From Viscum album (Eukaryota > Streptophyta > Magnoliopsida > Santalales > Viscaceae): a DNA stretch of 64,000 nucleotides. Made by a program: the position numbers and the translations under genes. Each line of letters opens with the position of its first letter. Within the stretch, counting starts at the first letter, position 1. The notes under the pieces are model-generated. The model did not search any database. It was not told where the DNA came from and worked only from the letters and a program-made list of their open reading frames with translations. The DNA lies in the NCBI GenBank assembly GCA_963277665.1, contig OY728122.1, forward strand, positions 2,125,876,024-2,125,940,023, given 5' to 3'. Positions 27,250 to 36,695 of the stretch are shown here, one piece after another.

Positions 27250-28088
27250 TATAGCATCCCACCTTTTTATAACATAAACTTTCATTACACTACACAAAAC
27301 TGAGGATCATTAAGGTTTAGTGTCTTGGAAACTAGGAACATAATAAATGAAAACAACATAGAAAATTCCTATTAAACACTTGAAAGGCTTCTCATTATGT
27401 TCATCCTAGGTTCATTACTGCATCTCATAACCTGGGGACATACATCAAAAGAAAGGGTGAGCAAAAGGCCCAGTAAGGGAAACAAGATGAATATTTTACA
27501 TGTGAACTTGAGATACTTCAATAAGGACATGAAAAGAACTTTAAGGCATGAGAAAGAAATAATGAGGCATTTCATAATAAAAATAACATTTTTCATAACT
27601 TGAAGATGTGGCTGAAACATTTAATATTGACAGTCGTTTCGTTTCACCAAGGTCCATCCCCAAGGTGTCATTAAAAATTACCAAGGTTATTCACCAAGGC
27701 GTCGTTAAAAATGGTCATCTCTAGAGATTAAGTCTTTACCCAATGCATTGGAGCGCTATCAGGGCGCACCCTTAAATTTGCCTTTATTATCATGTGGTCC
27801 ACATATATCATCATCAAACATTTCATAAAGAACCCATGTATCACAAAATAAATGGGTTTCATTTCGTAATCATAACTTTTTAAAAACTGCTTTAAAGACA
27901 TGATCTTTACATCACTTTAAAACCCACAGAAAAGGAAGGTGGGTATCATGTATGTAAATACCATAATTTAAAATAGAACATTTTGGTATATATGTGAATA
28001 CCCCTTTAGAAGAAAGAGATTTGAGTATTCACTTAATAATATAAAAGAACTTTAGAAAAATAGAGAGACATTTTGAGATAGAAATTAT

Positions 28089-29090
28089 GCAGCATAACGG
28101 CTATGTTACGAGGTTTTAGAAGACATTAAAAAGAGAGGGAAAATGGGTCAAACATTCATAAATGACCCATAAAACAGCAGATGGACAGAATAAAAAGGAT
28201 ACGTGATCATGGTAATGAAATTTCAAGGACATACCATTTGAAATGAAAAACATGGAAGAAAGACAAAAATTAGATTTCTCTTATGAAAGTTCGGCAGCCT
28301 AACGACGTTACTTAAACTTCAAACACAATGATTTGAAAAGATCAAATAGGTTCTCTAATCATGTGAAAATAAGATTTCAGTATGATAGATATAGAGATAA
28401 TGCCCCAACATAATTAAAAAGTAACTTGAAAGACTTGACATGAAAGTAGAACTTTGAAAAGAATGAGAAGGGTGAAAGAATCCCCTAAAAATTCGGCAGC
28501 CTAACGGCGCCACTTAAAACTTTAAAATACTGAATTGAAGAGATAAAATGAGGTCTATCATCATATGAACATAAGAGTCCAGTATGATAGATATAGAGAT
28601 CATACCACAACATGACAAAAAAGGAACTTGAAAGAATTGACATGAAAGTAGAACTTCAAAATGAGAAGGGTGAAGAACCACTTAAAAATTCGGCAGCCTA
28701 ACGGCGCCACTTAAAAATTCAAAATACTGAATTGAAGAGATAAAATGGGGTCTCTCATCATATGATCATAAAAGATCAGTATGATAAATTTAGAGATCAT
28801 TCCCCAATATAATAAAAAGGAACTTGAAATACTTTACATGAAAATAGATCTTGAAAAATGAGAAGGGAGAAAGAATCTGTTACAAAAATTTCTGCAGCCT
28901 AACAGCGCCACTTAAAACTTCATAAAACGAAATAATGAGAGTAATAGGGGATCTCTCATTATATGAGAATAAAAAGGGCAGTAATAGGAGTATAAAAGAA
29001 CATACTCCAACATAAGAACATGTAGCATAAAAGGAATGACATAAAAGAGATTACTTGAAATGAAAGAGAGAGGTCGGATCCCTTACCTTA
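28089..29090 (-). repeat. Five tandem ~200-bp units in the 3' LTR of element 4
   Basis: The marker GCAGC(C/A)TAAC occurs at 28089, 28294, 28496, 28693 and 28894, a spacing of 205, 202, 197 and 201 bp. Units 2-4 share the core CGGCAGCCTAACGGCGCCAC and a long tail including AGTATGATAGATATAGAGAT. The first and last units are more diverged. They lie on the transcribed side of the TATA box or close to it. The repeat could be enhancer- or RNA-structure-related, but nothing shows that directly. Confidence 0.85.
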
Positions 29091-29224
29091 AAACGTGACT
29101 CTTGAAACTCAAAGTTTTGGACCTTGAGGGCTTGGGGGAACCTTAGGAGGACTCCTTGGGAGGTGAGGAGACCATAACTTCGTTGGGGGAGAGTTGGGAG
29201 TGAAAACCAAAGGAGGAATGGGTG

Positions 29225-29240
29225 GGTATTTATAGGGAAA
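29225..29240 (-). promoter_or_regulatory. Probable TATA box of element 4 LTR (3' copy)
   Basis: The minus strand reads CCCTATAAATACCCACC, the best TATA box in the LTR. The same sequence occurs at about 35245-35261 in the 5' LTR, which would be the copy driving transcription. The transcription start would lie some 30 bp further along the minus strand. Inferred from sequence only. Confidence 0.5.
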
Positions 29241-30171
29241 GTGAGGGGACAAGGCATTAATGGCCAAGAGACACCTCATTAGTGGTTTTGGAAAAACCAT
29301 GGGCTTGCCCATGGTATTTTTACATGGTATTGGCCACTTGAGACACCTAATACCTTATCTTACTATTCACAATTCGACCATATTGAATATATACTTAATA
29401 CATCATTTAATGATGTCATTAGACACTCGTAACTTAAAAACTGTATTTTAACTATTCATCAAAAATTCAACTATCTCAGAATAATCCCAAAATTTCACCT
29501 TAACCAAATATCAATGCTCTAATTACAAATAAGAACTCCATTTTATAAAAATAATTTTCTAAATATTTTTAATTTAATTTTTAAATAAAAACACTATTTA
29601 CGGAAAATTCATTTTTTCAGAAAAAACCCCAAAAATTACCATAGCATAATATCGATGCTCTGAGTTCAAAAATGAAATCTGTTTTATAAAAATAATTTTC
29701 TAAATATTTTTAATTAAATTTTTAATTAAAAAACACTATTCACCCAAAAAAAACTAATACTTGAAGAATAATTTATGAAGCAGTTATTTAACCATTTTAT
29801 TGAATCACATTACTTAATCAAGGTGCCTAGATTATATTAATACTTTCTTTAAGTGAGATTACTAATCCATTTGGTCACATTACTAATCCTAAGCGTAAAA
29901 TCACTATTCATAATTTACTATTCATCAAAAATCAAGTTGATCTTATTAGACTTGAAATTTCGTAGTGAACATAATTGTAGAAGACCATTTTTTAAAAATC
30001 ATTACACATTTTTATTTATTTAAGGTTTACATAAAAATTTTTAAAATATCCTTTCTCTAAAATTTATCAAAAATATGCATACTATATTTATCTGGAAATT
30101 TGAAAATTCATAAACTTCATCATAAGAAGAAATCCAAATTTTTTTTTAAAACAAAGGATTACACAAGGCAA

Positions 30172-30441
30172 TTACGGTCTTCTTACATAGCCCCTTATCA
30201 CACCAGCATAGGACCTAAGTGTAAGGTGTGCTAAGGTGAGAGAATCCGAGGGAGGCTCGGCCAACATCGCACGAGTCGTAATTTCTATTAGTTTGAACTT
30301 CTCGCGAAGGCGATCCCGTTCTTGCTTCACACGATGAAGTTCAGCTTGGGTTTGGTCCAGAGCAAAGCCCAGTGGTGCTACCTCCTTCCCAAGTTCTGTT
30401 AGATGGGCTTCAATCGGTCCAAGACTACTGGGTGAGGCCAT
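30172..30441 (-). CDS. 89-codon ORF in element 4 LTR, coiled-coil-like, unknown
   Basis: Starts MASPSSLGPIEAHL, has a charged helical middle (AELHRVKQERDRLREKFKL) with leucines and hydrophobics at heptad-like spacing, and ends GVIRGYVRRP. It begins about 235 bp inside the LTR start, upstream of the LTR's TATA box, so it would be in U3. The other LTR carries the same frame with about five amino-acid changes and no stop (36191-36460). The region is richer in G+C than its surroundings. I do not recognise the protein. It may be a captured host fragment or a fortuitous open frame; the paired copies alone do not prove selection. Confidence 0.45.
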   Translation of the reverse strand: MASPSSLGPIEAHLTELGKEVAPLGFALDQTQAELHRVKQERDRLREKFKLIEITTRAMLAEPPSDSLTLAHLTLRSYAGVIRGYVRRP

Positions 30442-30676
30442 CGAATCTTCTTTCTATATTAATTAACCAAGATTGCTTGTATTTAGAGATAGTAATCAAA
30501 ACATTTAGTTTCCAGCGGTCATATTGACCAACGGTCAAATAATAGTCAAAACCCAACAGTCTCATTTTAATTATACTCATGTTATCAAATGAAACATTTT
30601 TGTTGAGTATAAAAATAAAATAAAATAACACATAAAATTAGGAAATAAGATTTATTCAAAATTTCGGGTCGTTACA

Positions 30677-30690
30677 ATCTTCCCCCTTAA
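30677..30690 (-). other. Polypurine tract of element 4
   Basis: On the minus strand TTAAGGGGGAAGAT abuts the TGTAACGACC start of the 3' LTR. It is the canonical position and composition of a PPT, which primes second-strand DNA synthesis during reverse transcription. Confidence 0.8.
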
Positions 30691-32317
30691 GAAATTGCAT
30701 CCTCGCAATTTTTAAAATTTGGTTTTGAAATTTCATTGAAAGTCCCACATCGGAAAAGGAGTCAGTAAAACTATTACTTTAAAATAAAGAAATGGAAGTA
30801 CAAAGGTCACCCGAGTTAACCCATACTAGGATTCCATGGAGGAAAACATGGACATGGAAGAAAAACAAAGGGTCAATTTCTGGGGGAGAGTGATAGAGAA
30901 CATGATTAGGAGAACGTTAACCATAAGAAAAACCGAAACTTATGATGTGTGTAAACGGTCTTTGATTACCAAGTAGGAAATGTAAACCAACAACGTTTTT
31001 GTTTCACGTTCCTTTTCATAATTTTTAGGAATTCATTTACAACATAAAACAAAAACATAAGAAAATATACCTATCTTCATGTAGAGTTTCATCCTTTAAT
31101 AAGTTTCTACCCAAAACTAATCTTTTATCCAAATTATGAGCATTAAAAACTACTTGGTCTCATCAAAACACAAGAATCATCTTCGTAATCCACAAAATAT
31201 TAACTATCTATTTCTTCTATCTTTAAACATTATCCCAAAAACAGAAAGGGTAAGGTAAAACAACTCTTCAAAAAGAAATAATCCCATAGGAATGGAAACT
31301 ACTTTTAAATCTTCAAAGTTCCATGGTACTACCCAAAGTTCATCATAGTCCATTCCATAAATAATTGTCCTTAAAAAATCCTCAAAATAAACCAAACTAA
31401 GATTGATACCCAAATACAAGAAGGATTTGATAACATAGTCTTCCAAGGTAAACTTTATCATTCATCTCCAAACAACATCAACCACTCCTAACATCCTATA
31501 AAAAAAGTAACTAACCTAAACATATTTACCCCAAGATAGGTTAATAATTTCCATAAGTAACCTAAATTACTATAATTCCACCTTAAATTCATCGATTCTT
31601 CAAAATATAAGTCAACCCTACTCTTCAATGAAAAAACCGTAGTAATCTATTTACCTCAATCATATAGGGTCCCCAAAATAGTGAAAATCTTCCAAAATAA
31701 TAATCATATTTTAATCCCCTAATCATCCTTGTCATATTAATACGACAATCGTCGCATTTCCTATCACATTGGTTGTTTGGACATGTTATTCCATTTCCCA
31801 CCATTAACTATTAAGAGAAAGCATAATTAGGGGCTTAAGTACTTAGCCAATAATCATGAAAAGGAACTGAAAGCATATAAGGATAACTTGTAGAAGAAAA
31901 GTATACCCTAACTTGTGATCCCCTAGGTTCCCATCTAGGTTATCCATGATCATATATTCTTATGTGAATCTTTATTTTATTTTATCTTTGTTCCTTTAAC
32001 AATGGTTCATACTAAGCTTATGAATTTACCAAAGCATATCCCCCGGGAGTGTCGTGACCAAGAGTGAAGCAAGGCCCGTTGTCGTGTACAAGTTCCCATT
32101 CGAGTCTAGCTCAAAGCCGTGTTTTTGGGGTTTACCCCTATGTACATCTATGCCAGAGCCACCTCTACCTGCTCGTATCCAGACAGGGATGTATTTTCTT
32201 GGCAACCCCTTACTCAATACTCACCAAAATACCAGGAAGATTTCCTATTTTTTTAACTTTTCTATAGTGTTCTTCCTAGAGTTTTCATATCCTAATTTCC
32301 ACAAATAACTAAACCAT
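30691..32317 (-). mobile_element. Interior of element 4, no recognisable coding region
   Basis: About 1.6 kb. Two minus-strand open frames (31204-31461, 85 codons; 32026-32217, 63 codons) match no gag or pol motif that I know. A block at about 32040-32215 is visibly more GC-rich than the rest and open in several frames, which suggests a different origin or less decay. A full chromovirus interior is about 4-6 kb, so either most was deleted or this is a non-coding derivative family. Confidence 0.5.
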
Positions 32318-32331
32318 CCTTTGATACCAAC
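32318..32331 (-). other. Primer-binding site of element 4
   Basis: On the minus strand GTTGGTATCAAAGG follows the 5' LTR end directly. It matches the TTGGTATCAGAG start of sites complementary to the 3' end of initiator tRNA-Met, except for one base in the overlap. Confidence 0.75.
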
Positions 32332-33821
32332 TATATCATACCACCTTTTTATAACATAAACTTTCATTACACTACACAAAACTGAGGATCTTTAAGGTTT
32401 AGTGTCTTGGAAACTAGGAACATAATACATGAAAACAACATAAAACATTCCTCTTAAACACTTGAAAAGATTCTCCTTATGTTCATCCTAGGTTCATTAC
32501 TGCATCTCATAACCTGGGGACATACATCAAAAGAAAGGGTGAGCACAAGGCCCAGTAAGGGAAACAAGATGAACATTTTACATGTGAACTTGAGATACTT
32601 CAATACGGACATGAAAAGAAATTTAAGGCATGAGAAAGAAATCATGAGGCATTTCATAATAAAAATAAAATATTTCATAACTTGAAGATGTGTCTGCAAC
32701 ATTTAATATTGACAATCGTTTCGTTTCACCAAGGTCCATCCCCAAGGTGTCATTAAAAATTACCAAGGTTATTCACCAAGGCGTCGTTAAAAATGGTCAT
32801 CTCTAGAGATTAAGTCTTTACCCAATGCATTGGAGCGCTATCAGGGCACACCCTTAAATTTTCCTTTATAATCATGTGAGCCACATATATCATCATCAAA
32901 CATTTCATAAAGAACCCATGTAGCACAAAATAAATGGGTTTCATTTCGAAATCATAACGTTCTAAAAACTGCTTTAAAGACATGATCTTTACATCACTTT
33001 AAAACCCACAGAAAAGGAAGGTGGGTCTCATGTATGTAAATCCCATAATTTAAAATAAAACATTTTGGTATATATGTGAATACCCCTTTAGAAGAAAGAG
33101 ATTTTAGTATTCACTTAATAATATAAAAGAACTTTAGAAAAAGAGAGAGACATTTTGAGATGGAAATTCTGCAGCATAACGTCTATGTTACGAGGTTTTA
33201 GAAGACATTAAAAAGAGAGGGAAAATGGGTCAAACATTCATAAATGACCCATAAAACATTAGATGGACAGAATAATAAGGATACATGATCATGGTAATGA
33301 AATTTCAAGGACATACCATTTGAAATGAAAAACATGGAAGAAAGACAAAAATTAGATTTCTCTTATGAAAGTTCGGCAGCCTAACGACGTTACTTAAATT
33401 TCAAACACAATGATTTGAAAAGATCAAATAGGGTCTCTCATCATGTGAACATAAGAGTTCAGTATGATAGATATAGAGATAATTCCCCAACATAATTAAA
33501 AAGGAACTTGAAATACTTGACATGAAAGTAGAACTTTGAAAAGAATGAGAAGGGTGAAAGAATCCCCTAAAAATTCGGCAGCCTAATGGCGCCACTTAAA
33601 ACATCAAAATACTGAATTGAAGAGATAAAATGGGGTCTCTCATCATATGAACATAAGATTACAGTATGATAGATATAGAGATCATACCCCAATATAACAA
33701 AAAAGGAACTTGAAAGAATTGACATGAAAGTAAAACTTCAAAACGAGAAGGGTGAAGAACCACTTAAAAATTCGGCAGCCTAACGGCGCCACTTAAAACA
33801 TCAAAATCACTACTGGAAAAC

Positions 33822-34045
33822 TAACCTTTACCAACGGTTTGGAACCGTTGGTATAGGCCTCCAAACCGTTGGTATAGCCTATACCAACGGTTTGAAGAAC
33901 CGTAGCCAAGTAAGCCGTTGGGATAGGTCTATACCAACGGTTTTCCAAAAACCGTTGGTATAGACCTATACCAACGGTTTCCAAAACCGTTGGTATAGGT
34001 AATAAGAAATCTATACCAACGGTAATGGAACCGTTGGTATATAAA
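33822..34045. repeat. Left palindrome array of the CACTA element (ACCAACGGTT)
   Basis: Pairs of ACCAACGGTT and AACCGTTGGT are separated by 2-10 bp, linked by TATAGGCCTATA-like spacers that are themselves nearly palindromic. About ten half-sites are present. CACTA transposases bind short subterminal repeats, so these are the likely binding sites. The core YCYAACGGYY also matches the plant MSA element bound by three-repeat Myb factors; whether that matters is unknown. Confidence 0.8.
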
Positions 34046-34061
34046 TTCCAAAAATAAAACA

Positions 34062-34127
34062 TCCGCTAGGATTTGATCCCAGGACCCCTCGTTTATAATC
34101 GAATGACTTAACCACTAAGCTAACATC
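34062..34127 (-). other. tRNA-like segment inside the CACTA element
   Basis: The minus strand reads TAGCTTAGTGGTTAAG (34107-34122), an exact fit to the tRNA A-box consensus, and GGGATCAAATCC (34069-34080), one or two bases from the B box. The boxes start 42 nt apart, close to the normal spacing. A complete cloverleaf with a 7-bp acceptor stem is not evident, so it is a tRNA relic or a SINE-like fragment rather than a working gene. Confidence 0.6.
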
Positions 34128-34225
34128 ACTTTTGTAAACATAATTTCATAAATATATATAAGTATTATCATAATTATTTAAAATTTTTATTTATATAATG
34201 TTCTCGGTTAGTAGGTGTGGAAAAA
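34128..34225. other. AT-rich centre of the CACTA element
   Basis: About 100 bp of simple AT-rich sequence between the tRNA-like stretch and the right palindrome array. Nothing recognised. Confidence 0.4.
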
Positions 34226-34230
34226 ATTAA

Positions 34231-34725
34231 AGAACCTATCCCAACGGTTTTGAAAACCGTTGGGATAGCCCTTTCCCAACGGTTTTCAAAACCGTTGGGA
34301 AAGTTTAGAGTGGGTTGGATTGTGCTGGGCCGAAGGTTGAATATGTGGGTGGCCTTTCCCAACGGTTCTCCCAAACCGTTGGGAAAGACCCCCCCTTTCC
34401 CAACGGTTTGGGAGAACCGTTGGGAAAGGGGCCTCAAAACAACCCTTTACCAACGGTTCTCCCAAACCGTTGGGAAAGGGGGGGTCTTTCCCAACGGTTT
34501 GGGAGAACCGTTGGGAAAGGGGCCTCAAAACACCCCTTTCCCAACGGTTCTCCCAAACCGTTGGGAAAGACCCCCCTCTTTCCCAACGGTTTGGGAGAAC
34601 CGTTGGGAAAGGGTTGTTTTGAGGCCCCTTTCCCAACGGTTCTCCCAAACCGTTGGGAAAGACCCCCCTTTCCCAACGGTTTGGGAGAACCGTTGGGAAA
34701 GGGTGTATATAAGTGTTGGGAAAGA
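34231..34725. repeat. Right palindrome array of the CACTA element (CCCAACGGTT)
   Basis: Ten palindromes of the form TTTCCCAACGGTT...AACCGTTGGGAAA. In the last eight the central spacer alternates between TTCTCCCAAA and its reverse complement, and GACCCCCC-type and GGGGCCTCAAAACA-type linkers alternate too. The result is inverted repeats within larger inverted repeats: arms around 34410-34450 face arms around 34600-34640. The DNA or its RNA could fold into long hairpins. Confidence 0.9.
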
Positions 34726-36190
34726 TCCGATTTCCAGTAGTGAATACTGAATTGAAGAGATAAAATGGGGTATCTCATCATATGATCATAAAATATCAGT
34801 ATGATAAATTTAGAGATCATACCCCAATATAATAAAAAGGAACTTGAAATACTTTACATGAAAATAGATCTTGAAAAATGAGATGGGAGAAAGAGTCTGT
34901 TACAAAAATTTCGGCAGCCTAACGGCGCCACTTAAAACTTCATAAAACGAAATAATGAGAGTAAGAGGGGATCTCTCATTATATGAACATAAAAAGGGAA
35001 TTAAGAGGATTATAAAAGAACATCCTCCAACATAAGAACATGTAGCATAAAAGGAATGACATAAAAGAGATTACTTGAAATGAAAGAGAGAGGTCGGATC
35101 CCTTACCTTAAAACGTGACTCTTGAAACTCAATGTTTTGGACCTTGAGGGCTTGGGGGCACCTTGGGAGGACTCCTTTGGAGGTAAGGAGACCATAACTT
35201 CGTTGGGGGAGAGTTGGGAGTGAAAACCAAAGGAGGAATGGGTGGGTATTTATAGGGAAAGTGAGGGGACAAGGCATTAATGGCCAAGAGACACCTCATT
35301 AGTGGTTTTGGCAAAACCATGGGCTTGCCCATGGTATTTGCCCATGTTATTGGCCACTTGGGACACCTCATACCTTATCTTACTATTCACAATTCGACCA
35401 TATTGAATATATACTTAATACATCATTTAATGATGTCATTAGACACCCGTAACTTAAAAACAGTATTTTCACTATTCATCGAAAATTCAACTTTCTCAGA
35501 ATAATCCCAAAATTTCACCTTAACCAAATATCAACGCTCTAATTACAAATATGAACTCCATTTTATAAAAATAATTTTCTAAATATTTTTAATTTAATTT
35601 TTAAATAAAAACACTATTCACCGAAAATTCATTTTTTCAGAAAAAACCCCAAAAATTACCATAGCATAATATCGGTGCTCTGAGTTCAAAAATGAAATCC
35701 GTTTTATAAAAATAATTTTCTAAATATTTTTAATTAAATTTTTAATTAAAAAACACTCTTCACCCGAAAAAACTAATACTTGAATAATAATTTATGAAAC
35801 CGTTATTTAACCATTTTATTGAATCACATTACTTAATCAAGGTGCCTAGATTATATTAATACTTTCTTTGAGTGAGATTACTAATCCATTTTTTCACATT
35901 ACTAATCCTATGCATAAAATCACTATTCATAATTTACTATTCATCAAAAATCAAGTTGATCTTATTAGACTTGAAATTTCATAGTGAACATAATTGTAGA
36001 AGACCATTTTTTGAAAATCATTACACATTTTTATTTATTTAAGGTTTACATAAACATTTTTAAAATATCCTTTCTCTAAAATTTATCAAAAATTTGCATA
36101 CTATATTTATCTGGACATTTGAAAATTCATAAACTTCATCATAAGAAGAAATCCAAATTTTTATTTAAAACAAAGGATTACACAAGGCAA

Positions 36191-36460
36191 TTACGGTCTC
36201 CTTACATAGCCCCTTATCACACCAGCATAGGACCTAAGTGTAAGGTGTGCTAAGGTGAGAGAATCTGAGGGAGGCTTGGCCAACATCGCACGAGTCGTAA
36301 TTTCTATTAGTTTGAACTTCTCATGAAGGCGATCCCGTTCTAGCTTCACACGATGAAGTTCAGCTGGGGTTTTGTCCAGAGCAAAGCCCAGTGGTGCTAC
36401 CTCCTTCCCAAGTTCTGTTAGATGGGCTTCGATCGGTCCAAGACTACTGGGTGAGGCCAT
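36191..36460 (-). CDS. Second copy of the 89-codon LTR ORF
   Basis: Same start, stop and length as 30172-30441, in the 5' LTR of element 4. Differences that I can see are Q to K, Q to P, Q to L, R to H and E to K, clustered in and near the coiled-coil-like middle, plus synonymous changes. No frameshift or stop separates the copies. Function unknown; it may be chance. Confidence 0.45.
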   Translation of the reverse strand: MASPSSLGPIEAHLTELGKEVAPLGFALDKTPAELHRVKLERDRLHEKFKLIEITTRAMLAKPPSDSLTLAHLTLRSYAGVIRGYVRRP

Positions 36461-36695
36461 CGAATCTTCTTTCTATATTAATTAACCAAGATTTCTTGTA
36501 TTTAGAGATAGTAATCAAAACATTTAGTTTCTAGCGATCATATTGACCAATGGTCAAATAATAGTCAAAACCCAACAGTCTCATTTTAATTATACTCATG
36601 TTATCAAATGAAACATTTTTGTTGAGTATAAAAATAAAATAAAATAACACATAAAATTAGGAAATAAGATTTATTCAAAATTTCGGGTCGTTACA

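Larger units (their letters stand above)
27250..30676 (-). repeat. 3' LTR of element 4
   Basis: 3427 bp. On the minus strand it runs from TGTAACGACC (30676) to GGGATGCTATA (27250), so the usual CA end has become TA. It holds, in plus coordinates, a conserved gene-like stretch (27397-27603 open frame, mirrored in the other LTR), five tandem units of about 200 bp (28089-29090), a TATA box (TATAAATACCC on the minus strand, 29227-29237) and the 89-codon ORF 30172-30441. In the two stretches I compared it differs from the 5' LTR at roughly 5% of positions. That gives relative, not absolute, age. Confidence 0.9.
33808..34742 (+). mobile_element. Non-autonomous CACTA (En/Spm-type) transposon, 935 bp
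   Basis: Terminal inverted repeats CACTACTGGAAA at the left and TTTCCAGTAGTG at the right are exact over 12 bp. A 3-bp duplication AAT flanks it (33805-33807 and 34743-34745). The homologous site in the sister LTR (about 28727) has a single AAT, so the empty site is visible in this window. It encodes no transposase. Most of its length is AACGGTT/AACCGTT palindromes, with a tRNA-like stretch and a short AT-rich spacer in the middle. Long open frames here (for example 34217-34750 plus and 34286-34648 minus) come from the repeat period and GC content, not from a gene. Mobilisation would need an autonomous CACTA. Confidence 0.95.
33171..35110 (-). repeat. Five tandem ~200-bp units in the 5' LTR of element 4
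   Basis: Marker GCAGC at 33171, 33376, 33577, 33775 and 34914. The last interval is 1139 bp, and it becomes 201 bp after removing the CACTA element and its 3-bp duplication. The array is therefore the same as in the other LTR, and unit number was fixed before element 4 inserted. Confidence 0.85.
27250..36695 (-). mobile_element. Element 4: non-autonomous long-LTR retrotransposon
   Basis: Two near-identical direct repeats (27250-30676 and 32332-36695, the latter enlarged by a 935-bp CACTA insert) flank a 1655-bp interior. On the minus strand the LTRs begin TGTAACGACCCGAAATTT, the interior starts with a PBS-like GTTGGTATCAAAGG, and a purine tract precedes the second LTR. The flanking TTTAT duplication is exact. 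No gag or pol is visible between the LTRs, so any movement would have needed proteins from a relative. Similar LTR ends make a Tekay/Del-type chromovirus the probable helper. It interrupts the protease region of element O. It is the clearest and one of the youngest insertions here. Confidence 0.92.
32332..36695 (-). repeat. 5' LTR of element 4, carrying a CACTA insertion
   Basis: 4364 bp in total. Removing the 935-bp CACTA element and one 3-bp duplication leaves 3426 bp, against 3427 bp for the other LTR. All internal landmarks recur: tandem units at 33171, 33376, 33577, 33775 and 34914, a TATA box near 35250, and the 89-codon ORF. It would be the promoter-bearing copy for the minus-strand transcript. 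The CACTA insertion lies within the fourth tandem unit. Confidence 0.9.

Noticed and set aside
28089..29090. CRISPR-like regular spacing of repeats
   Set aside because: Units are about 200 bp with homologous, not unique, spacers, and the context is a plant LTR. It is an ordinary tandem repeat.
27397..32685. 68-codon plus ORFs at 27397-27603 and 32479-32685 (with 82-codon minus shadows at 27372 and 32454)
   Set aside because: They are conserved between the copies only because both are LTRs of one element. They are antisense to the element's transcript on the plus strand, AT-rich, and without recognisable features.
34217..34820. Long overlapping ORFs of 120-177 codons on both strands
   Set aside because: They run through the palindrome array of the CACTA element. 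The same short peptide words (FPNGLGEPLGK, FPTVLPNRWER) recur on both strands, as expected when an inverted repeat is read in any frame. No start context or homology supports them.
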